From contig JAPEVC010000296.1 in assembly GCA_027946555.1 (NCBI GenBank), forward strand, positions 1 to 37,206: DNA of 37,206 nucleotides, read 5' to 3'. A program made the position numbers and the translations under genes. Origin of the DNA: Gnomoniopsis sp. IMI 355080. Its lineage: Eukaryota; Ascomycota; Sordariomycetes; Diaporthales; Gnomoniaceae. The notes below the pieces were generated by a model that saw nothing but the letters and a program-made list of their open reading frames with translations, searched no databases and had not been told where the DNA came from. Of this stretch, positions 22,001 through 31,800 are shown piece by piece. Numbering within the stretch: the first letter of the stretch is position 1; the number at the start of each line of letters is the position of its first letter.

Positions 22001-25000
22001 CTCGTTCTGGTTGTTCTTCAGGAGTGATAAATAGACCTGAGTCACAATCTTGGCCGGCGTGTCGTAGTTCGCAATGAAGTAACAAAGCACAACGTAAGCA
22101 GCATGCTTGTTGAGTGCGTCGTCCAGCCTGATGTAGGTCCACCCGAACTTGATAATGTCCTTGCGAGCATCCTGAATGTTGGTATTGTGATATTTAATCA
22201 GCATTGCAGAGAGCTGCAAGACCTCCATCCTGGTGTGGTCAATGCCAGGTTGCGTCAGATCATCCTGCGGATCGGCAAGGCTAGCCTTCCATATCTTCGT
22301 GCTGATAGAGTCGATGATCGCTCGGTCAACCAGGCGATTCGGTCGGTGCGGAGGCTGATCCCAGTGCCGCATCACATCCATCGCTACGATTGGATTGACG
22401 ATGTTGTGCAGCAAGAAGACTTTGGTCTTCTGAGACGCGGTTTTGCCTGCGTAGATATCGAGACACCTCAGTATCGCCGTCCTCCAGAAGTCAATAGAGT
22501 CATGGCAGATGACGCTGTTGTACAAGTAAGAGAACAGGTCCTGTGTCTGCCTGAGGTCGCCGGTCGTAACGGCGTCAATGAGCTGGAAAAGAGCATCCAG
22601 ATCTTTCGGGTTCTGCTCAAGAGACTTTGTTAAAATTGCGGTGACGTGATCCACAGCTTGATGCGCAGCGAGACGCAGTTGGCCTTGAATGTCGTTGGCC
22701 TGGAGCTGACGCTCCAGCTCGCTTCCCGCCTGCTTCAACCAGGTCAGGACCTCTTTCTTCGCCATCCAAGCTGTGGCGTCGTGATGGCAGAGAGAATTAA
22801 TGACATTGATAGCAGTGACCACAGCAATAGCTTTGCCCTGCTTGTCGTCCGCGGGAATATTGCTGCAGGCCTGGACTAAGCTGTCGATGTTTGCCGCTGC
22901 GTGGTCACGAAGTGGACCGCTGTCTGAATCGCCTAGAACCTGTGCGAAAAAGCGCCGATACTTCATATCACGAAGCTTTTCCAGTAGCAATGTCCAGACT
23001 TCCTGCGAGTACCGATTCAAGTACCTGTACATTGGCTTCCTGAACGGCGAGTGGTGTGTCCTGCGCAATTTCTCCTCCAATTCCAACGCAAGATCGATAA
23101 CCCTGATCTTGTACGCTTCAGCCGCGGCCGGAAGGAGGTGAAAGATATTGAACACTGCTGCAATAACTTCCATCGTCTCGTTCTGTTCGAAGAACGTGAA
23201 GGAAAGCTGCTGTAGACCATTGACATCTGCTAATTGTTTGACGTGTTCCAAAAGCCGTGACCCGATCTCGACCTTGAAATAAGAAGTCAAAAGCTTGAGA
23301 AGTCGTGCGAGGTTATTGAGACCTTGCAAACTTAGCCGCTTGGCGTCTTGAAGGCTTGCCAGAACCGGCCTGAGACCTGACTGAAGAAGGTCCTTGGGCA
23401 ACTTGTTGTTGTTGGACAGGACTGTCTTCAATGCGTCGTACGCCGCTTCGATAATGGGCGTCTGCTGCAAGTAGAGACACTTGAAGAACGTCGCGACAAT
23501 CCTGGTGCGTTCCTTGTTTGGCTGGTTCGGCTGCGCTGCCGGCTTCATGAACTCGTCGAATTCCATAGCCTGCGAAAGAATCTTGATGCATGAGACTCTA
23601 AGGCTCACAATATAATTCTGCGTCCTGAACTCGGCGGCTTTGGTCGCGAGTGAGTCGTCTGAAGCTTCCGCCAACGCTAGCGACTCCATGAGCAATCGAG
23701 TGAGATTCTCGTCCATCTTGACGAAATCGGTCTTCAGGGACATGTAGTATGTGACAGCATCGATGTAACCAATCTGCACCGGGAAGGGTAGAGCGCGGAG
23801 GGGTTTTGAGAAGATTTGCGACAAGAGTCTGTCTCTATGCGATTCCAGTAGCTCACAGACCTGTGAATTGGTGGCCTTGGCTATGGTATCAATGCATCGC
23901 TTCGCAGTTTCCCGCACGTGCTTGTTCATGTGAGACAGCTCCTGATTCAACACGTTGCAAACGATGGCCATCTTGGGTTGCTTGGGCAGTGGTTGGCCAG
24001 GAACAGTTGGCACTGGTTGGCAATCCTCCTTTTTGATGTTTTTCGTGATTCTGGAGAGCAGGATATCCAGTGTGTCCTGCGCAGCGCGTCTGGTACCTTC
24101 AGGCAGGTCTTGCGGCATGTCTTTGACGACATACAGCAGCGCCTTGAGACACTCGGCCTGTTTGATGGTGATCCATGTGTCTCCGAGGTCGACATCTGTG
24201 AGAAGCATCCGGATGCCATGACTACCTCCAGCTTTGGTAAACCACTCCTCCTCATAACAGCCGTGACAGAAGGCTGACCCCAGAGTGTTGAAGAATGTCA
24301 GACGCCAGACATGGCTTGAGGATCCAAGGATTGTGCTGGCGGAGTTGTAGACTTCCTGAGTGGCGCGTTGAGCTGCTTCGCGAACATCCGGATGATCAGA
24401 TGCTAAAGATTCGAGGATCGCGTCGCACAGAACACGTGTATCAAGACACATTGGTCCTTCGCCCGCATTTGCGTCAAAGAGGCTGTTATTGCGCTTGTAG
24501 TCGACGAGAGCCCTGCCAACTTCAATGATTGCAAAATGACGACACAAGTTGAGCAAGAAGGCATTAGCCTCGTCCTTGAATTCCGGGAGTGAGCTCGCAA
24601 ACATCATCGACTTGATGAGACGCTTCAGCGTGTTGTCCTGGTCCTCTTTGTTGGCCACTGACCGGCCACGGTCCGACTGCTCGAATATCGAGAAGTCAGC
24701 GTCCAACTTTCGAGCCAGCAGATCCTGAGCTTGTAGCCGAACCAGTCGCGGAAGATCGTCAGGCAGGCTGTCGTATCCAATGCGCAACTTCAACTGTGCC
24801 TTGAGAAAGTGAAATGCTTTCTCCTTGTAGTACGAGTCAAACTGTTTGGGCGAAGCACCTTTGGTAGGCTTCGGGCCTTCCGTCAACTTTTGAATGGCAA
24901 ACGGAATGCCCATGTTTGCAGGAAACGGCCTATCCCGCTTTGATCCGATTAGTCTCAGATCAAAGCTTGAAGGATCATCGATGAACTGCTGATATTCCAG

Positions 25001-27889
25001 AGGCAAGGCATCTGTCATGTATTTTCGGTTGCGCCCACCTAATTTCCCAAGGATCCTGAGCGTTGTGTGTGCGTGGAAATGCGTGTATGGTGCCGGTCTG
25101 AGGTGGTCGAAAAGAGCAGTCATCAGCTCATCCATGACGGGAGCCATGATAGGGTCCAGATAGTCGGCTGTCAAATTGTCCACGCACAGTTCGAGAGTCC
25201 TAAGCCCTTGGCCTACCAGATCACTACCTGCTCGCAAAGCGACGACAAGGGGACGCATGAGAAAGCTAAGGTGTGGCAGCAGATTACTCAGCCTGGCAGG
25301 GACAGTCAAGCACAACTCGACATAGAGATCTCGTTCCACAGGTTTCCGCGCTGCTCGCAGCAAGCTGTTAAGGACGTCCAGCAGCATTTCAAGAAGTGGG
25401 AGTATCCGCTTATAGAGGTGCTCGAACTTCCCGCCACCGATACTGCGGAATAACGACCTCAAGAGAAGGAAGTAGTTCATTGGCTCCTCAGCCTTTGTTG
25501 AAAACTCGATACACTTGGTCACGATGTCCACGACATGCGGGAGGAGTACTTGCTCATTTTGGGCAGCAAACAGGGTGACCGCCATGAATGCCAACTTGAA
25601 AAGCCTCAACAATATCGAAGCCTTCTTCATATCAGCAGACCCGACGTCTTCGATGTGTTCCATCAAAAACCGCAAGAGCATACCACAGAAGCTAGGTGAG
25701 GTTGCCTCGCTGGCAAGAAAGAACTGCGGAATGTGAAGCAGCCCAGTGTGGTCGAAGATCATCTCGTAAAGGCGAGGGATTTCTTGTTGGAAGACCTCGT
25801 TGAACGTTGCAGGATCGATACAGTGGAAGACAGTGGCGAAAGTCTCAAGAAGCTCCTTTTCCTCCTTACTACTCGAGTTCATGTAGAAATTGGCCATATA
25901 CTCGACTGCTGACTGATACTGTGACTCGCCAATCGGTTTCTCGATCTCGTAGTAGCGGAAAACGTATGCACCTTCGCGAAAGAGCTTGATGATGACCTGG
26001 ACCTCTTCCGGGCTGAATCCGTAGGCAACTTCCTGCCAGTGTGGGGGCGCGTTTACCTGCTCGATTGTCTGTGGAGGGTTGCATACCCGAAGTTGGTAGA
26101 AGGTGTTTTTAAGACCATTCATAAGATTCTTGAACAGAAACTTGTTGTCCACCACCGGATCTGCACCCTTCTCGCGCGGGTTCGAAGTCTTGATGGGCAC
26201 CGCATTGAAAATGTCAATCTCGTCCCAGTCAGGAGGCTGGCTCTTGTCTGATAGATAAGTGTCCTGTGTCTGCTCCTTTGTCTGCTTTGCGTAGGCTTTG
26301 GACATCTTGACCGCGTTGGCATACTGTCGATTCATCGCTGCGAATTTGTCTCCGATGGCATTCAGGATCATGATCAAGTAATGACGAGCATCGACCTTGT
26401 TTTCCATCTTCGCTATGCATTCCGCCATGTTCAGCAGCAGCTTCGCACTCATAGTCTGAAAGCTAGTGCCAGGAAAGTTGTCCTGTAGGTTCTTCGTGTA
26501 GACCTCGACAGTCTTCCGGATCTGCATCGGGGTGAGCGAATCCCTCACGTGGTGGATGAGATCTGCCAGCATGCTGTATGCCAAGGGACGCATATTCTCG
26601 TAAACAGTGAGACCATCTCCAATCAAAGTCCTCTCATCCAACAATTCATCAATCTTGGGCAAGAAAATCTTCCTGAAATTGAAGTTGATGATATGCCGAA
26701 TAGCAACAAGAAGCTCCTTGCGTGCACTGGACTTCTCCCGAGGGCAGTCTTTCAGCAGCCGTACCACGATATCCGGCAAAGTAGGGAGGAAATCGGTCAA
26801 CTGCTGCGAATACTGCCTGAGCAAATAGGCCAGAAAACTCATAGTCTTGACCTGTGCTGTGATGAACTCTCCAAATGCAGCCCTGTTCTTGATATTGGGA
26901 CTGACACCAGCAAAGATGGTGCCTCTGGTGGCTGCATCAGCATGTGCTTGCTCCTGAGATTTCGCCTGGAGGCATAGGACGCTCTTGATCAGGGGCACAA
27001 AGGCCTTAACATTGTGCGGTACGGTGTTCCTATACACCTGGAAGATAGAGACGACAATGATTGGGCATTCTGACAGGACCTTGAACGACTGCATTCCTTT
27101 GAGCAGTGGCCGGGCAGTCGGTTGATCGACACCAAAATCGGTCGTCGTAGCCGTGGGCGAGGCTGGTCGGGGCGACTGGTGCTGAGTAAAGTTCAACTGC
27201 GAGCTCGACGGTGTCGAGGGCATACCATTTGCGCCCATCGTGGGTTCGTTGTCAAGCTGCTCCCGCACCACCCTCTCCATCTGCTCAAACAACTCCTGTA
27301 TCAAGTTCAAGAACTCCTGCACCTTGTTCTGTACAACCTTGGACTGGTGTCGCATTATGTCCGAGATGATCTTGACGCAGATCACGGCATTTTCCTCGTT
27401 GTCATTCCGCACCAGCTTCATCAAAAGCTCTACGGTCTCGAGCGCGTATGGTTCGAAAGGTTCGGTCGGCGTGGGGTGTGTAGGGAAACGGTGGAGGATC
27501 TCGAGGATGGTATTTCGGAGTTTCTGCGGTAGGTGTCAGCGAAGGGTCACTGAGGGACGGAAGCGAAGCTATTTAACATACTTGTTCGTTGGAGTTGCTC
27601 TGAAATATGCATGGTCCGTTGAGGATGTTGACGAAGACAGGCATGACCCTCTTTAGGAAAATGGAATATGATGCCATATTCGTAAAGACATCAAGGTTAT
27701 CTCGCAATTGGGTCGCGGCCTCGACCTTGACACGGGATTCTGGCACATTATGATTGTCAGCGCATGCACCTCCATGGCCACGAGCAGCGATAGCAGTCGT
27801 GTCGCGTTCCAGACCAACGTACCGGCATCCTGTGTCCCGAGGCGTTTGACCACATCCTCAAGGAGCTGGCCGTGCGATGAGGACGACAT
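16085..27889 (-). CDS. TRA1: Tra1, SAGA/NuA4 pseudokinase scaffold (TRRAP orthologue)
   Basis: Giant PIKK-family pseudokinase that docks transcription activators to the SAGA and NuA4 acetyltransferase complexes in the nucleus. Exons on the minus strand: 27889-27823, 27739-27582, 27523-16859 and 16774-16085; introns of 83, 58 and 84 nt. The joined N-terminus reads GTQDAESRVKVEAATQLRDN and then NSNEQ/KLRNTILEIL, as in other Tra1 proteins. Length is 3859 residues (yeast 3744). Order: HEAT repeats to about residue 2600, FAT to about 3480 with an Ala/Pro/Gln low-complexity insert near 3245-3325, PIKK-like domain about 3500-3810, short FATC ending in DALWQAYL. The domain keeps HCRREERI and PLAPHIRIVEEDTSYI, but where active kinases have GDRHxxN and DFG it has YIDKRYPQKI and GNIW, so it is catalytically dead, as known for the family. 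Intron 3 is in frame and lacks stops. Confidence 0.97.
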
Positions 27890-28974
27890 TGTTACTGCAA
27901 TTGATCAAGTCAACCTTGCAGAAGGGCCATGTGACGTGGGGCTGGATTTGATGTCGATGGGGAGGGCCCCTCCACCCGAAAGAAGCAATAGCTTCTTCAA
28001 AAAGCGTAATGAAGCTGTACAATTCGGTCCGCGGAATTCATAATAGCGCGGGAAGTGTATACAAAGTCACGAAGTGCCTGGTATATGTTTGAGAAAAGAA
28101 GAGGAGGATCGCCTGTTGTGGAAGTGGTGGTTTTGTCGAATTGTAGCTTGTCGCGTATTGGCGCATGCGAGGATTCGAGAGAACTCGAATGCGCGAGCGA
28201 CTTTCACCAAGCTGGGGACTGCCTCGACCAAAAATGATGAGGTAATCTAAAGTTGATTGGTCGACATGCAGCTGGGGCGTGCACGTAGCATGGACAGGGG
28301 GGTTTCGAGATACGTCCGATAAGGATCTTATCTGATCACTGACTCCTCTCCTGCTTCCTGAGTCCTCAACTTCCTTCTTTGCTTCCATTAGCATTGCACC
28401 TTGCAAGAACCTTAAAGCCATAGCAGCTATCAGTCCTACATCCACCCCTTCAGAGGTGCAAGGACGAAAATGCCCTGCGAGTCTATCTTCAATTGTTGAG
28501 GTCATCGCAAGTGGTTGAGTAAGCAGCTGTCTCCTTGTGACCTGCTTGGGAAGTGAGTATTCGCTTCAAAGGGGATACCACTAATTGTACACATCAACAT
28601 CACTTTTAATTCAGAACGTTGTTTCGGGTCTTTCAGATTCTAGCATGAAAGCATAGTAGTTTCATCTATTCAAGGGAGTGTTCCTCAGTACGAGACCGCT
28701 AGCTATCCTAAACAAGAGTTCCTATGTACACCCAAGCAGGTATGCACAAAAAACACCATGCTCCGTAAAATGGGAGTATAGAAGTACAAGAATTTTTTCA
28801 AATATTTACCGACCAACGCCTCAAATGTGTGCGTTTTTACACTGGTATCGTCAGATGTTCCCATCCGCCCCAAATCGTTCATCAAGCCCTAAAACCTGCG
28901 CCTCACAGAGACCACAGACGAGAAAGAAAAGAAAAAGAAGTTCATTGACACATAAGATCAGACACACCCCACAT
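27890..28974. other. Intergenic region TRA1-AA11
   Basis: About 1.1 kb with the TRA1 promoter (adjacent to 27889) and the AA11 3' end (adjacent to 28975). On the TRA1 strand a CCAAT pentamer lies at 28256-28260, about 370 nt upstream of the ATG. A minus-strand frame at 28038-28505 starts with ATG and encodes 155 residues with no recognisable domain; I do not call it a gene. Confidence 0.5.
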
Positions 28975-30141
28975 TTAGGGCATGCCGAACATGGCGCCGA
29001 GACCGCGCTTGCGACGCTCCTCGCGGCTGCGCCTGAACTTGCTCTTCTTGTTGCTCGCCGCGGCGATGGCGAAGCTTGATCCAGTGCCCGTGCATTCAGT
29101 GCCAGACGCAAGAGGCATGGCCACTGACCACTCGCCAGAGGCGCAAACCTGGTACGTGTCGCCGAGGCACACGTAGTCGCCGTCAGTGGTGCAGGCTCCT
29201 GACTGTTCGGTACCGGAGCTGCTAGAGCTGCTGCTGCTGGCACTTCCGGTGGCAGTGGCGGCTGGGGCAGCAGTCGTGACGGCAGCAGTAACGCTCGCCT
29301 CAGAGGTGGCGGCCGTCTCTGTTGGTGCCGCGGCATTGGACGTGGCAAAAACACCACCCGCCGCGCCACCGGCTGCAGTGGCGCTCGCAGCCTCCTCGGT
29401 GGTGGTTGCGGCACTGCTAGCAACGGAGCCGCTACCAGAGCCGACGCCAACGGTACATGAGCCAGCGGTGGTAGCGACGTCAGCACCAGAGGGGATCGCG
29501 CCGTTTCCGTACTCGACCACGGAGCCGGGGTCGGGGTAGATGAAGTCGCCGCTGCCGACCGTGCAGGTATCGGAGCTGCCGAGGTTGGCGACGAACATGT
29601 CGGGGAGAGCATCGTAGTTGGACTGGTCACCCGAGGTGCCGGCGAGCTCGATACCGGCGCACTGCATGTAGAACTCGCGGTTGCCGACCTTGTTGATCCA
29701 GGTCCAGGCGAGGGTGCCCTTGCCAGTGGGAATGTTGTCGGGCACGGTGAAGTTGTAGACATAAGGGTCTGGGGCGGTGGCTGAGGTATCACTGCCAAGG
29801 TTTCCAGCGGTGTTACGGGCCGGGCAGCCTCCCTCGAAGGACTTGATCACTTTCCAGACGCTGTCCCGGTCGGGGTTCTCATCATATGTGATGGAGATTT
29901 GGCAACTGCCACCACCGTGAACAGACTGGCCCAGGAATTTGAGTGGCTGATCCGATCCAAGGGACATGGTGTTTGTAGGGCCAGCATAGGTGGCAGCTGT
30001 TGACTGGCATGGGAAGTTGCTGTACGAGATGGGGCCGTTGGTAACAGCCGGCTGAGTGTAAACACTGGGGAAGGCCAAGTCCATGTGGGCATTGGCGACG
30101 GCAACAAGGCCGGAGGCCACGGCGATGGTGTTGTAAAACAT
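28975..30141 (-). CDS. AA11-type lytic polysaccharide monooxygenase with X278-like C-terminal module
   Basis: Secreted copper enzyme of family AA11, which cleaves chitin oxidatively. Single exon, 388 residues. The signal peptide (1-18, ending VANA) exposes His19 as the N-terminal histidine of the mature enzyme, required for the copper brace. The second His is H75 (GQSVHGGGSC). Tyr158 in KVGNREFYMQCAG becomes residue 140 of the mature chain, where the axial Tyr of Aspergillus oryzae AA11 sits. The block SVWKVIKSFEGGCPA and GTLAWTWINKVGNRE are AA11 signatures. The catalytic domain runs to about 230; an Ala/Thr/Ser linker follows (about 231-312, with an eight-Ser run), then a four-Cys module (about 315-351, GACTTDGDYVCLGDTYQVCA) resembling X278, thought to bind chitin. 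The end (364-379) is strongly basic, which is unusual. Targets may be fungal or arthropod chitin. Confidence 0.9.
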   Translation of the reverse strand: MFYNTIAVASGLVAVANAHMDLAFPSVYTQPAVTNGPISYSNFPCQSTAATYAGPTNTMSLGSDQPLKFLGQSVHGGGSCQISITYDENPDRDSVWKVIKSFEGGCPARNTAGNLGSDTSATAPDPYVYNFTVPDNIPTGKGTLAWTWINKVGNREFYMQCAGIELAGTSGDQSNYDALPDMFVANLGSSDTCTVGSGDFIYPDPGSVVEYGNGAIPSGADVATTAGSCTVGVGSGSGSVASSAATTTEEAASATAAGGAAGGVFATSNAAAPTETAATSEASVTAAVTTAAPAATATGSASSSSSSSSGTEQSGACTTDGDYVCLGDTYQVCASGEWSVAMPLASGTECTGTGSSFAIAAASNKKSKFRRSREERRKRGLGAMFGMP

Positions 30142-30273
30142 TGTGAGTCGAGATTCGTTCCAGACGAGTAACTCGAGTGTGTAAAGACTGGTGTTTGAAA
30201 AGATGAAAAGGTCAAAATTGCTGAATTGTCGAGAATGATCCTGTGAAATTATTAGTGTTCTGATGTATTACCC

Positions 30274-30280
30274 TTTATAT
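30274..30280 (-). promoter_or_regulatory. Candidate TATA box of the AA11 gene
   Basis: Read on the minus strand the sequence is ATATAAA followed by GGG, 133-139 nt upstream of the AA11 ATG. Spacing suits a fungal TATA-driven, inducible gene with a short leader, but no transcript start is known. Confidence 0.45.
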
Positions 30281-30941
30281 TGCACCTCAAGGCATAGTCG
30301 AGATTCTCTTGACTGCCTAGGCCATCGAGAGCAAAGACAATGGCCAGGAGAAAATTGTCAAAACATACCTGACAATGCTTTGTGGCGGTGGACGGTTGCC
30401 GGTATCAAAGACTTTTGTGCAACAATGACAATGTTCTCGAAAATGCTGAGGTTCTTCTTTGTCCAAAAAGGAATGGTATGCTCCAGGCGGGGGTATGAAG
30501 AAAGTAGAAAGAGAAGAAAAAAGAGCTGGCCTTCAAGGAATGTGGCTGCTTGGGTCTCGTACGAAAGGGAGGATGGTGATGCTAGAGGTGAAGGAGAGAG
30601 GTCGAGGTGAGGTGACCCAAACATCTTTATACAGCGACCGTGTGTCCAGGGCAAGTATACTCTGGACATGGGTGTACTATGAGAGTAGGTAGGCCTAGGA
30701 CCACACGTCCACTTGGCCCCAAGATTGCTGGGGGAAAATTCATGGCCAGTAGGGGTCGGTACCTGCATTCGTGGAGCCCGCATGCGAGGCAGTGTGGGTC
30801 TTTGCTCATAGGATCAGGGGACGAGAGGAGGAGAGAGGCAAACGACCAGGTGCCATAGGCTGTGGTGGGCTCGCTGGCTTGTTTCGGACTTGCACATAAT
30901 GGGGAAAAGAATATGTTGCCAGTGGTCAGGCAATCGGCCTG

Positions 30942-30965
30942 CCAGGTAGGTACCTAGGTACCTGG
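30942..30965. repeat. Palindromic TAGGTACC element
   Basis: The core AGGTACCTAGGTACCT (30948-30963) is a perfect 16-nt palindrome. Its right part, TACCTAGGTACCTGG (30951-30965), is repeated in inverted orientation at 31422-31436. Confidence 0.85.
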
Positions 30966-30990
30966 CGTTGACCCCCTGCTCCCTGGCAAG

Positions 30991-31010
30991 CCCATCCCAT
31001 CCCATCCCAT
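30991..31010. repeat. CCCAT pentanucleotide repeat, four units
   Basis: Four perfect tandem CCCAT units, 25 nt after the TAGGTACC palindrome. Confidence 0.9.
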
Positions 31011-31421
31011 CTGCAAGTCTTCTGTCGCATTACCCCTGATTGAGTCCCGTTTTGGTAGGCCAAGAAGTGTGCAAGATGGTGTGTGTGTGCACGATGCAAG
31101 TGCGTGTGCTGCAGGTGCAAGTATGCAGGTGAGTGGGAGGCAAGCCGTCTGTCTTGGAGCGAGCAGGCAGGCAGACGTACTATGTTGTACTCTGTATGCG
31201 GTGTCTCTTTCCAGCAAGCTACTATGAGCAATGCAGCCGCCAACGCCGTTCCTGTCCGCTGTCAAAATGAAAATCAGAAAGCGAAGATGGATCAAAAACC
31301 ATGGCCAAGCTTTGCCGGTGCGGCCTCCAAGGCGGGGAGCCCCCTTCGGAGACTGGGCGGACGGACTGTCGATCTTCTTTTGACATGGATTCAAGGTGAC
31401 AGTGGTGAGTACCCAGGCGGC

Positions 31422-31441
31422 CCAGGTACCTAGGTAGCTGG
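31422..31441. repeat. Second TAGGTACC element, inverted to the first
   Basis: CCAGGTACCTAGGTAGCTGG; its first 15 bases are the exact reverse complement of 30951-30965. The two elements therefore bound a 486-bp segment as short inverted repeats. Confidence 0.8.
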
Positions 31442-31800
31442 GTAGATAGGCCGACAAGGACACACAGGACCGCCCAACGCACGTCCTATTGAGGACCTCG
31501 GGAAGGCTCGTTTAGCCCGGTCGGGCCATTCAACCTGTGGCACGCCAGCACGGTCGGGACGGTGAACAGGCTGTTTGTGGTTCAGATTGTCCAGTCCAAT
31601 CAAAATGGGCTATGGTCCCTGCACGCCAGCGAGGCGCAGATGTTCGGATGTTCTGTTTTCGTTGCCTCTTCCACCTCTTCTGGCCAAAAGGCGCAGCAAG
31701 CAAATCCCTGAGCATCCATCTATTTTTTTCAGGGGGATGGTAAGCTGCCTAGGTAGGTAAGTGGAAGTCGAAGGTGAGTGGCTGACAACCCTGGACAACG

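Larger units (their letters stand above)
30142..31800. other. Upstream region of the AA11 gene, no gene seen
   Basis: About 1.65 kb holding the AA11 promoter. It is marked by several TAGGTA/CCTAGG-type short palindromes (30685-30700, 30942-30965, 31422-31441, 31748-31759) and a CCCAT tract. Open frames on both strands have unnatural composition (runs of Cys, Arg, His) and no domain. Confidence 0.5.

Noticed and set aside
28038..28505. 155-codon minus-strand frame between TRA1 and AA11
   Set aside because: It overlaps the probable TRA1 promoter, has no signature and its composition resembles random sequence.
16085..30141. Carbohydrate-active or secondary-metabolite gene cluster
   Set aside because: The GH45 and AA11 genes are about 19 kb apart with housekeeping genes (NOP16, TRA1) between them; no backbone synthase or pathway regulator is present.
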